Made by a program: the position numbers and the translations under genes. From assembly GCF_030812335.1 (NCBI RefSeq), contig NZ_JAUSSN010000004.1, forward strand, positions 372,001 through 436,000: a stretch of 64,000 nucleotides of DNA, in the 5' to 3' direction. Of this stretch, positions 34,957 through 41,972 are shown one piece after another. The notes below the pieces were generated by a model that made no database searches, was not told where the DNA came from, and saw nothing but the letters and a program-made list of their open reading frames with translations. The DNA is from Pseudarthrobacter oxydans. GTDB taxonomy: Bacteria; Actinomycetota; Actinomycetes; Actinomycetales; Micrococcaceae. Each line of letters starts with the position of its first letter. Within the stretch, counting starts at the first letter, position 1.

Positions 34957-35934
34957 TCAGCCGCCGGAGCAGGCCGCGACCAGGACCACCTCGAAGCTCG
35001 TGGCTGCGGGGGTGGCGAATTTCGCGTTGACCAGGGCGAGAGTGTCGCCGAACAGCGCCGCCGTCGTCGGGACGTCGAAGTCCTTGCTGGTGATGACCTC
35101 CTGCACCTCACCCTTGCCCAGCGACCCGTTCAGCTCGATCCGGCTGACCTGGTTGCTGAAGTTCTGCACGGCCCAGAGCGTGTCGTCACGGACGAGGATG
35201 CCGTCCACGTTCGTCACGGCGACCGGGGTCCCGGAGGAGTCCGTGACCTTGATCAGCTTGTTCGATCCGTCGTCCGGGTCCACGGTGTAGAGGGCGCCGC
35301 GGGCAAAGTGGGCGACGATCAGCCGGTCGCCGTCGTCGGCGGCGGCGATGCCGTTGAGATTGAACCCCTCATCCACGGTGCCGGCGGGCGCGTCGAGCTC
35401 CAGGGTCCGGGCGTCGCCCGGTTTCCCGCCGCGGCTGACCGGGATCCGGTAGAGCTCACCGGCCCGGGAGTTGGTGAACCACGCGCCGTCGTCGGTCAGG
35501 GCGACGTCGTTGATGAAACTGGCACCGGCCGGAGCCAGATCGTAGACTTTCACGGTTTTCCTCGTCTCCAGGTCATAGACATAGGCCTGGCCGGTGGCTC
35601 CCCCGGCGACGAAGAGCAGGTCGTTATCCCGGTCGACCTTCATACCGACCGCTGCCCGGCCCTCCGGCGCCGTGATGAACAGTTTTGCGGTGCCTTTTTC
35701 GATGTCTCCCCGGAAGATGTTCCCGTTGAGCAGGTCGCCGGCGAAAAAAGTGTCGCCGTCCCCCGCGGCGATGCCTTCAGCGCCGGTGGCGCCGGGAAGT
35801 CTAATGACCGGGGACCGGTCATCACGGTCCGTGCCGGAAGCGGTGGCCAGGGGCGCCGGCACGAGGAACGCCGCAAGGGCGAGGATGCCCACAGCGGCCC
35901 TGCGGATTGATTTTCCTGCATGAATGTTGCGCAT
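34957..35934 (-). CDS. Secreted SMP-30/NHL-type beta-propeller protein
   Basis: This 325-residue protein has an N-terminal signal peptide (RRAAVGILALAAFLVPAPLA, cleavage after TASG-like region) and six-bladed propeller repeats recognisable as GRAAVGMKVDRDNDLLFVAG, GASFINDVALTDDGAWFTNS, NLNGIAAADDGDRLIVAHFA and VTNVDGILVRDDTLWAVQNF. Acidic loops in these repeats suggest metal-dependent lactonase or sugar-binding function, but catalytic residues are not certain. ATG 35934 follows GGAG at 6 nt. Some annotation pipelines label relatives 'superoxide dismutase'; nothing here supports that. It is exported and probably extracellular. Confidence 0.75.
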   Translation of the reverse strand: MRNIHAGKSIRRAAVGILALAAFLVPAPLATASGTDRDDRSPVIRLPGATGAEGIAAGDGDTFFAGDLLNGNIFRGDIEKGTAKLFITAPEGRAAVGMKVDRDNDLLFVAGGATGQAYVYDLETRKTVKVYDLAPAGASFINDVALTDDGAWFTNSRAGELYRIPVSRGGKPGDARTLELDAPAGTVDEGFNLNGIAAADDGDRLIVAHFARGALYTVDPDDGSNKLIKVTDSSGTPVAVTNVDGILVRDDTLWAVQNFSNQVSRIELNGSLGKGEVQEVITSKDFDVPTTAALFGDTLALVNAKFATPAATSFEVVLVAACSGG

Positions 35935-36128
35935 GATGTGCTCCGAAATCGGGCTTTCCGCGCGAGCTGACCGGTACGGGAGCTCCGCACGGTTGTCCTT
36001 TCAGTTTAAGCAGGCGGGTCGGTCCGGACCAGCGCCAGCCGGGCTGCGGCGCCCCCGGGGCGGTCATCCGGGCGCCGTTTCCGCCGTCGGCGCGGCAGCC
36101 CGCGACGCAACGCGATACATTGGCAGGC

Positions 36129-36602
36129 ATGAGCGAAGCCACCCCCGCCGGCGCCGGCCGCGGCACCATCCTGGTCCTCAACGGACCCAACCTGAACCTG
36201 CTCGGCACCCGCGAACCCGAGAAATACGGCACCGCCACCCTGGCCGACGTCGAACAGCTCGCCAAGGACACCGGCGCGGCGCACGGACTCGACGTCGAGT
36301 GCTTCCAGTCGAACCACGAGGGTGCCCTCGTGGACGCGATCCATGCCGCGCGCGGCAGGGCCGTCGGCATCGTCATCAACGCCGGCGCCTACACGCACAC
36401 CTCGGTGGCCATCCGGGACGCCATCTCCGCGGTGCAGCTGCCCGCCGTCGAGGTCCACATCACGAACGTCCACGCCCGTGAGGCTTTCCGGCACCATTCC
36501 TATCTCTCGGACATCAGCAAGGCCGTGATCGCCGGGGCCGGGATCCTGGGCTACCGGTTCGCCGTCGAGTACCTCGCCGGGCTGCAGGCCAGCCGGGACT
36601 GA
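36129..36602 (+). CDS. aroQ: Type II 3-dehydroquinate dehydratase
   Basis: This enzyme catalyses the third step of the shikimate pathway. The 157-residue protein has the class II signature: [19 protein letters not shown] (catalytic Tyr in the following flexible loop), [36 protein letters not shown] and [18 protein letters not shown]. The active-site Asn and His are present. ATG 36129 follows TACATT (36116-36121) by 7 nt and may be leaderless. A DUF2332 gene starts 3 bp after its stop. Other shikimate genes are not in the window. Confidence 0.96.
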   Translation: MSEATPAGAGRGTILVLNGPNLNLLGTREPEKYGTATLADVEQLAKDTGAAHGLDVECFQSNHEGALVDAIHAARGRAVGIVINAGAYTHTSVAIRDAISAVQLPAVEVHITNVHAREAFRHHSYLSDISKAVIAGAGILGYRFAVEYLAGLQASRD

Positions 36603-36604
36603 GC

Positions 36605-37687
36605 ATGTCCCCCGTTGATCCCGGCAGTACCGGTTCCCCTTCCGGGGACCTGGCCGCCGGCGAAACGCGCGGCGCGGAGTCCGCCACGGCGCAGTGGTAC
36701 CGGCACTTCGGCACCGTCGACGCGCCCGGCAACTCCGACTGTTACGCCGCCTGGTCGGTGGGCATCGCGGAGGACCCGGAGCTGCTCCGGCGGATCGACG
36801 AGTGGCCGTACAACAAGCGCCAGCCGCTGCTGATGCTCGCGGCCGCCCGTTTCCTCGGCGCGCGGATCAGCCCGTACCCGGACTTCCGGGCGTTCCTGGA
36901 CGCGCACTGGGAGGACGTGTCCCGGACCGTGCTCGCCCGCGCCACCCAGACCAATGAGGCCGGGCGCTGCGCCACGCTGCTGCCGTCCCTGGCGCAGATC
37001 GCCGCCGACGGCGGGCGTCCGCTGGCACTCATCGAGGTCGGGGCCTCGGCCGGGCTGGCGCTGTTCCCGGACCGCTACGGCTATGAGTACGACGCCGGTC
37101 CCGGGCTCACGCGGCTGGCCCCGGCCGGCGCCGCGGCCGGCACCTATCCAGTCCTGGGCTGCACCGTCACCGGGCCGGTCCCGCTGCCGGCGGAGCTCCC
37201 GGGGGTGGTCTGGCGGGCCGGGATCGACCTCAATCCCCTCGATGTCCGGAATCCCGACGACGTCGCGTGGCTGGAGGCGCTGATCTGGCCCGAGCAGGAC
37301 TTCCGCCGCGAACGGCTGCGCCGGGCGATCGCCATCGCGCAGGCGGATCCGCCCCTCCTCGTGGCCGGGGACCTCAATGACCAGCTCTCCGCCCTGGCGG
37401 CGCGGGCGCCGTCGGACGCCACCCTGGTGGTCTTCCACAGCGCGGTCATGGCCTACCTCGACGCGGAGGCGCGCGAACGGTTCCGGGCCACCATGGCGCG
37501 GCTCGCCGTCGACCGCGGCTGCCACTGGCTGTCCAATGAAGGGCACACGGTGGTCATCCAGGCGGACGGCTCCAGTGTGGTGCCCGAGATGGACGAGTCC
37601 CGGCTCCGCGGCCGTTTCCTGCTGCTGCACAACGGCAAGCCCACGGCGATCACCGGCCCGCACGGCCAGAGCCTGGAATGGCTTTAG
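36605..37687 (+). CDS. DUF2332 family protein
   Basis: This 360-residue cytoplasmic protein of unknown function begins after a 25-residue polar tail. Characteristic segments are GNSDCYAAWSVGIAEDPELL, RQPLLMLAAARFLGA, EAGRCATLLPSLAQI and LIEVGASAGLALFPDRYGYE. The last resembles a SAM-binding glycine motif, so a methyltransferase-like fold is possible. WLEALIWPEQDFRRERLRRA and LVVFHSAVMAYLDAEARERF follow. Its start is 3 bp downstream of aroQ, so they are one transcript. It shares no pathway logic with aroQ that I can see. Confidence 0.82.
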   Translation: MSPVDPGSTGSPSGDLAAGETRGAESATAQWYRHFGTVDAPGNSDCYAAWSVGIAEDPELLRRIDEWPYNKRQPLLMLAAARFLGARISPYPDFRAFLDAHWEDVSRTVLARATQTNEAGRCATLLPSLAQIAADGGRPLALIEVGASAGLALFPDRYGYEYDAGPGLTRLAPAGAAAGTYPVLGCTVTGPVPLPAELPGVVWRAGIDLNPLDVRNPDDVAWLEALIWPEQDFRRERLRRAIAIAQADPPLLVAGDLNDQLSALAARAPSDATLVVFHSAVMAYLDAEARERFRATMARLAVDRGCHWLSNEGHTVVIQADGSSVVPEMDESRLRGRFLLLHNGKPTAITGPHGQSLEWL

Positions 37688-37775
37688 CGGGCCGACACCC
37701 GGACGTCGGCTGCGGCCGCTGCTGCTTCCTTCTGCACCGTTCGTTCCTGCTGCACCGTTCGTTCCGGAGGAAGCA

Positions 37776-38960
37776 TTAGTTCTGGATGCACTGGCCCGGG
37801 GAGACAGCATCGCCCAGGCCCGCTGCCCGGGCGGCCACCGGTGCCAGATCCGTCATCGTGAGGGCATAGCCGAGCGAGGATTCGCCCGTGGCCTTCGCGA
37901 AAATCACGCCCGCCACCTGGCCGTCGGTGGTCAGCAGCGGGCCTCCCGAGTTGCCCGGCTGGACGTCCCCGGCGATCCGGTACACGTCCTCCGGCGCGGG
38001 GTTATTGCCGTAGATGTCCGGGACCAGCACCGTCGCGATGTCCTGCACGGTGGCCGGCCGGGACTGGAACGGCCCGCCGTGGGGGTAGCCGGAGAACGCG
38101 GCCGGGCTGCCGGCCGGCAGGTCGGAGCTGAGCGTCAGCGGGGCGGAGCGCAGCCCGTCCACGGCCACCACCGCGAGGTCGTGCTGGGCGTCGAAGTACA
38201 CCACGCGCCCGGGCAGGGCGCCGCCGCCGGGAATCTCCACCACCGGTTCCGGCACGCCGGCGACCACGTGGGCGTTCGTGACGACCCGGCCCGGCGACAC
38301 CACGAACCCGGTACCGGTCTGGTTCTGGCCGCACTGGTAGGCGGTTCCCGCGATCTTCAGGACCGACGCCGCGGCCCGGTTCAGGGCGGGCGTGTCCGTG
38401 CTGGCGTCCGGAACCGGGACCGGCTGGCCCTGCCCGATGCCCTCGAACAGCGTCGGGATGCCGTTGCCGATCACGGCGGACCGCAACTGGGCCATGGAGG
38501 TTTTCAGCGGCACGGGGGTCGCGCCGTCGATGAAGCGGATCACCTTGGACTCGGCGAGCGGCTGGGACACGAAGGGCACGCCCAGCGCCCCGATGCTGAA
38601 GGCCAGCATCGACATGACCAGGGCGGAAACGACGACGTTGACGCCGCCGCCGGCCAGCCGGTCCATGGACCGGAGCGGACGGATCCGCACGACGCTGCGG
38701 ATCCGGCGCCCGATGGCGGTGCCCAGGCCGTGCCCCAGGACCATCAGCAGCACGGCGGCGGCAATGATCGCCGTGAGCCGCCAGCCGCTGTCCTCGACCA
38801 GGCCGCTGACGATGGGGACGGACACAAACGCAGCCACGGCCCCCGCGGCGAAGCCGGCAATGCCGCCGACGGTGACCAGGAAGCCGTTGCGCAGGCCGTG
38901 GAACAGGTAGGACAGCAGCGTCACGATCAACACGAGGTCCAAGATGGTCAAGCCGAACAC
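37776..38960 (-). CDS. MarP-type membrane serine protease (CvpA plus trypsin domain)
   Basis: This 394-residue periplasmic protease is anchored by four helices. The N-terminal CvpA/colicin-V-like domain begins VFGLTILDLVLIVTLLSYLF and has GFLVTVGGIAGFAAGAVAAF and LTAIIAAAVLLMVLGHGLGT. The C-terminal chymotrypsin-fold domain has catalytic His in VTNAHVVAG, Asp in AQHDLAVVAV and Ser in QPGNSGGPLL. In Mycobacterium, MarP is needed for acid and oxidative-stress survival. I prefer GTG 38960 because AAGGAG (complement of 38966-38971) is 5 nt away; TTG 38963 is too close to it. Confidence 0.93.
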   Translation of the reverse strand: MFGLTILDLVLIVTLLSYLFHGLRNGFLVTVGGIAGFAAGAVAAFVSVPIVSGLVEDSGWRLTAIIAAAVLLMVLGHGLGTAIGRRIRSVVRIRPLRSMDRLAGGGVNVVVSALVMSMLAFSIGALGVPFVSQPLAESKVIRFIDGATPVPLKTSMAQLRSAVIGNGIPTLFEGIGQGQPVPVPDASTDTPALNRAAASVLKIAGTAYQCGQNQTGTGFVVSPGRVVTNAHVVAGVPEPVVEIPGGGALPGRVVYFDAQHDLAVVAVDGLRSAPLTLSSDLPAGSPAAFSGYPHGGPFQSRPATVQDIATVLVPDIYGNNPAPEDVYRIAGDVQPGNSGGPLLTTDGQVAGVIFAKATGESSLGYALTMTDLAPVAARAAGLGDAVSPGQCIQN

Positions 38961-39081
38961 CAATGCTCCTTACAGGCAGGTAAGCCCCAATTCTACCGGC
39001 GCCGGCTGACAGGTTTCCCGAGCGCGGGCGGCGCCCGGACCCGGCCCCCGTTCTCCCCTTTGATCTCTCCCTGTCACGACG

Positions 39082-39123
39082 TTTGGCGCGTTTGGGTGCC
39101 AAGTACGTCACAGACGCGCCAAA
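39082..39123. promoter_or_regulatory. 10-bp inverted repeat and Crp-like site upstream of the Crp-family gene
   Basis: TTTGGCGCGT (39082-39091) and ACGCGCCAAA (39114-39123) are perfect complements with a 22-bp centre. Inside lies TGCCA-AGTACG-TCACA (39097-39112), 8 of 10 matches to the Crp consensus. It is 56 bp before the start of the crp-type gene, so autoregulation is plausible. Confidence 0.55.
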
Positions 39124-39178
39124 ATTCTGAAACAATGGCTGAAGCGCCCCAGCCGACACAGTTTAGTCAGGAGATTTC

Positions 39179-39856
39179 ATGGATATCGAGGTATTGCGCC
39201 GCGCACCCCTTTTCGCCACGCTCGACGACGAGGCGTTCCGTCTGCTGACGGACGAACTCACCGAGGTGGACCTCTCACGCGGAGCCTCGGTATTCCGGGA
39301 AGGCGACCAGGGCGACCAGCTCTATTTCATCGTCTCCGGCAAGGTCAAGCTCGGACGCACGTCCCCGGACGGCCGGGAGTCGCTGCTGGCCATCCTCGGC
39401 CCGGGCGAGCTCTTCGGCGAAATGGCACTGTTCGATCCGAGCCCGCGCACCGCCACGGCAACGGCCGTCTCGGAAACCCGCCTGGCCGGGCTGAAGAATG
39501 AGAGCCTCAACGCCCTGCTGCGCACCCGCCCGGAGGTGTCGGCGCAACTGCTGCAGGCCCTGGCCCGCCGCCTGCGCCGCACCAACGACTCCCTGTCCGA
39601 CCTGGTCTTCTCCGACGTTCCCGGCCGCGTGGCCAAGGCGCTGCTGGACCTGGCGGACCGCTTCGGCCGCCCCGCGACCGACGGCGTCCTGGTGGCCCAC
39701 GAGCTCACGCAGGAGGAACTGGCCCAGCTGGTCGGAGCCTCCCGCGAAACGGTCAACAAGGCCCTCGCCGAATTCGTGCAGCGCGGCTGGCTGCGCTTGG
39801 AGGCCCGCGCCGTCGTCATCCTCGACATGCAGCGCCTCCGCCAGCGCTCCCGTTAA
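39179..39856 (+). CDS. Crp/Fnr-family transcriptional regulator (GlxR/Crp-like)
   Basis: This 225-residue regulator has an N-terminal cyclic-nucleotide-binding domain (LYFIVSGKVKLGRTSPDGRE, then phosphate-binding cassette PGELFGEMALFDPSPRTATA) and a C-terminal winged helix (VAHELTQEELAQLVGASRET, then VNKALAEFVQRGWLRLEARA). The cassette has the Glu and the Arg-Thr that bind cAMP. It is the actinobacterial global cAMP receptor type (GlxR in corynebacteria, Crp in mycobacteria). GGAG upstream gives the ATG. Candidate target sites appear before the ABC exporter and acs genes. Confidence 0.93.
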   Translation: MDIEVLRRAPLFATLDDEAFRLLTDELTEVDLSRGASVFREGDQGDQLYFIVSGKVKLGRTSPDGRESLLAILGPGELFGEMALFDPSPRTATATAVSETRLAGLKNESLNALLRTRPEVSAQLLQALARRLRRTNDSLSDLVFSDVPGRVAKALLDLADRFGRPATDGVLVAHELTQEELAQLVGASRETVNKALAEFVQRGWLRLEARAVVILDMQRLRQRSR

Positions 39857-39870
39857 GCCTGTTTGGCAGC

Positions 39871-39914
39871 ACCCCGAAGGCCGGCCCGTGAAAACGGCGC
39901 CGGCCTTCGGTGTT
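39871..39914 (+). terminator. Intrinsic terminator after the Crp-family gene
   Basis: CCGAAGGCCGGC (39874-39885) pairs with GCCGGCCTTCGG (39899-39910), 12 bp perfect with a 13-nt loop, followed by TGTTT. It lies 15 bp after the stop codon. Confidence 0.8.
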
Positions 39915-39936
39915 TAAGCCTGCCGCACGCCCCTCC

Positions 39937-40262
39937 GGAGGACATGCTCTTTCCCGGTCTCCGATCCCGCGGGACATGCCCAGTCCTGGCTGCAGCGGGT
40001 GGTCACAATGCCATCATGTCCACGGGCCCGGCCCAGGAGGGGGCATGCCCAGTCGCGCGCGGATGGAGCGGGGGGCATGCTCATTCCTAATCTCGAGCCA
40101 CGCGGACATGTCCAGCGGCTGGGTGGGATGTGCGGAGGGCGTGCTTATTCCTAGCTGCGAGCCCCGCGGGACATGCTCATTTTTCGCGGCAACGAGTGGG
40201 CACAATGCCAACATGTCCACCGGTCCGGGTCAGCGGAGAGCATGTCCAGCGGCGGAGCGGGA
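39937..40262. repeat. Intergenic GGACATG/CATGTCC repeat cluster, locus A
   Basis: This gap between the convergent Crp and NUDIX genes holds no credible ORF. It is filled with variants of GGACATGC-CCAG and their complements: GGGACATGCCCAG, CACAATGCCATCATGTCC, GGGGCATGCTCATTCCTA, CGGACATGTCCAGCGG, GGGACATGCTCATTT, and CACAATGCCAACATGTCC. Alternating sense and antisense halves could fold into several hairpins. The same motifs recur at two other loci. Confidence 0.8.
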
Positions 40263-40277
40263 CGGGCCGCGGCCGGG

Positions 40278-41189
40278 TCAGCGTTCGCGCTGGGGTTCGC
40301 CGGCGACGGTCTTGGCCGCCTCGACCTCGAGCATGAGCTGGCCGTCTTCCTCGACCAGCTTCGGCTGGTAGACGTGGGCCTTGCGCTTGTAGCTCAGGTA
40401 GGCGATGCAGCCGTTCGCGGCGGCCATCTTCTCGAGCATGATCTCCGAGCCGGGCACCAGCAGCTGGCCGAGGGTGCGCCCGACCGTGTTCTCCTGGCCC
40501 ACCTCATCGCCGAGCGCGGGGGTGTTCCGTCCCTCGATGACCTTGCGGACGCACACCCAGCGGCCCCACACCCCCTTGCTGGCCAGCAGCGACGGCTGCT
40601 GGTTCATCGGCACCGTGGCGGCGAAATAGCGGGTGTTGAAGCGGCGGTGCGCGAAGTCCGGGCTGAGCCAGTTGACCAGGGGCTTGAGCAGGTCCGTCCG
40701 CACCGAGAGGCCGCGTTTGGCGAGCACGTCCGTGAAGGACTTCTCCTGGTCCGCGACGGCCACCCGGGCCCGCATCCATTCGGCGCTCGACGTTGCCTCC
40801 ACCGTGGTGGACAGGTCCGGGCCGGCGAGCAGGACGCCGGTTTCCTCGAACAGCTCGCGGATGGCGCCCACCACATGGCGGCGGGCCAGGCCGATGTCGG
40901 CCGTCCCCATCTGCTCGGCCCAATGCTGCGGCGAGGGGCCCAGCCAGCCGACGGCGTCGTCGTCGGAGGCCTCCAGCGACCCGCCCGGAAAGGCGAGCAC
41001 ACCCAGCGGCGAGGACCCGGGCCGGTAGCCCAGCCAGGTCTCCAGGCCCGTGGGCGAGTCGCGCAGGAGCACCACCGAGGACGCGAACCGGGCCGCGCGG
41101 GGGGTCCGTTCGCCGTGTTCAAGCCAGCTGCGGGCCGCCCCCTCAAGATCCGGGGGAAGGGCAAACAGGCGTCGGGCTAACTGGGGCAC
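40278..41189 (-). CDS. NUDIX hydrolase (long form)
   Basis: This 303-residue protein has a NUDIX box interrupted by an insertion: GVLAFPGGSLEASDDDAVGW begins the box and RELFEETGVLLAGPD completes it. A C-terminal part contains RRFNTRYFAATVPMNQQPSL and the polar tail MLEVEAAKTVAGEPQRER. The insertion, about 45 residues, is typical of actinobacterial NUDIX proteins close to the NUDT19/RP2 type, some of which hydrolyse CoA esters. Substrate unproven. It is the last gene of a run DUF4177, RidA, NUDIX on the minus strand. Confidence 0.85.
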   Translation of the reverse strand: MPQLARRLFALPPDLEGAARSWLEHGERTPRAARFASSVVLLRDSPTGLETWLGYRPGSSPLGVLAFPGGSLEASDDDAVGWLGPSPQHWAEQMGTADIGLARRHVVGAIRELFEETGVLLAGPDLSTTVEATSSAEWMRARVAVADQEKSFTDVLAKRGLSVRTDLLKPLVNWLSPDFAHRRFNTRYFAATVPMNQQPSLLASKGVWGRWVCVRKVIEGRNTPALGDEVGQENTVGRTLGQLLVPGSEIMLEKMAAANGCIAYLSYKRKAHVYQPKLVEEDGQLMLEVEAAKTVAGEPQRER

Positions 41190-41207
41190 GGGAAACTGAC
41201 CTGGCCG

Positions 41208-41777
41208 CTAGGCGAATTCGGCGATGAGTTCGACTTCAACCGGGGAGTCGAGGGGAAGTACCGCAACGCCGACGGCGGAGCGTGCGTGCTGGCCGGCGTC
41301 GCCGAGTACCCGGCCGAGCAGTTCGGACGCGCCGTTGACGACACCGGGCTGGCCGGTGAAGGACGGGTCGGAGGAGACGAAGCCGACCACCTTGACGATC
41401 CGGGTGATGCGGTCCAGGTCCCCGATGACGCTCTTGACGGCGGCCAGGGCGTTGACCGCGCATACGGCGGCGTACTGCTTGGCCGCTTCCGGGGAGACCG
41501 TGGCCTCGTCCGAGGCGCCTTCGGTGCCGGAGGAGACCTTGCCGGTCGCTTCGAGCTTGCCGTTGATGAACGGCAGCTGGCCGGAGGTGTAGACGTGGTT
41601 GCCGGAAATCACGGCCGGGACGTAGGCGGCAACCGGGGCGGCGACCTCGGGCAGGGTCAGGCCGAGCTCGGCCAGGCGCTGTTCGACGGCGGACGGCGCG
41701 CCCGCCGCGGCGGTGCCGTCCGCCGGTGTTCCGGGGACGGCGGAGCCGCCCGCGGCGGCCGATGCGGGGGTGCTCAT
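41208..41777 (-). CDS. RidA-family protein (YjgF/UK114)
   Basis: The 189-residue protein has a 30-residue Ala/Gly-rich N-terminal extension and then the RidA fold: VEQRLAELGLTLPEVAAPVA, YVPAVISGNHVYTSGQLPFI, KQYAAVCAVNALAAVKSVIG and VASLPLDSPVEVELIAEFA-like end. RidA enzymes hydrolyse reactive enamine/imine intermediates of amino-acid metabolism. The key Arg before the final strand is replaced or shifted (HARSAVGVAVLPLDSPVEVE keeps the Arg-Ser-Ala motif). The ATG is 2 bp after the DUF4177 stop, so they are coupled. Confidence 0.88.
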   Translation of the reverse strand: MSTPASAAAGGSAVPGTPADGTAAAGAPSAVEQRLAELGLTLPEVAAPVAAYVPAVISGNHVYTSGQLPFINGKLEATGKVSSGTEGASDEATVSPEAAKQYAAVCAVNALAAVKSVIGDLDRITRIVKVVGFVSSDPSFTGQPGVVNGASELLGRVLGDAGQHARSAVGVAVLPLDSPVEVELIAEFA

Positions 41778-41779
41778 GG

Positions 41780-41935
41780 CTACTGCTTCTCCCGCTTCAG
41801 GTAGGCAACCAGGCCGTTTCCTTCGGGGCCGGGGACAACCTGGACAAGCTCCCAGCCGTCGTCACCCCACTGGTCCAAAATCTGCTTTGTGGCGTGGATA
41901 ATGAGCGGAATCGTGGCGTACTCCCATTTGGTCAT
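41780..41935 (-). CDS. DUF4177 protein
   Basis: This tiny 51-residue protein reads MTKWEYATIPLIIHATKQIL, then DQWGDDGWELVQVVPGPEGN and GLVAYLKREKQ, a complete DUF4177 domain (WEY...WELVQV). Function unknown. The ATG lies 7 nt after minus-strand TAGGCT (complement of 41943-41948), so it is probably leaderless. It is divergent from the penicillin-binding protein gene, with only 37 bp between. Confidence 0.8.
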   Translation of the reverse strand: MTKWEYATIPLIIHATKQILDQWGDDGWELVQVVPGPEGNGLVAYLKREKQ

Positions 41936-41942
41936 GAGCTAA

Positions 41943-41965
41943 AGCCTAGTCCTTGCCGGTAAAGT
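41943..41965. promoter_or_regulatory. Back-to-back -10 boxes of DUF4177 and the penicillin-binding protein
   Basis: Minus-strand TAGGCT (complement of 41943-41948) and plus-strand TAAAGT (41960-41965) each sit 7 nt from the start codon they serve. Both genes would be leaderless, and the two -35 regions must overlap the opposite gene's coding start. Confidence 0.5.
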
Positions 41966-41972
41966 GGAAAAC

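Noticed and set aside
36006..36497. Open frames antisense to aroQ
   Set aside because: They carry no motifs and lie opposite a clear AroQ coding region.
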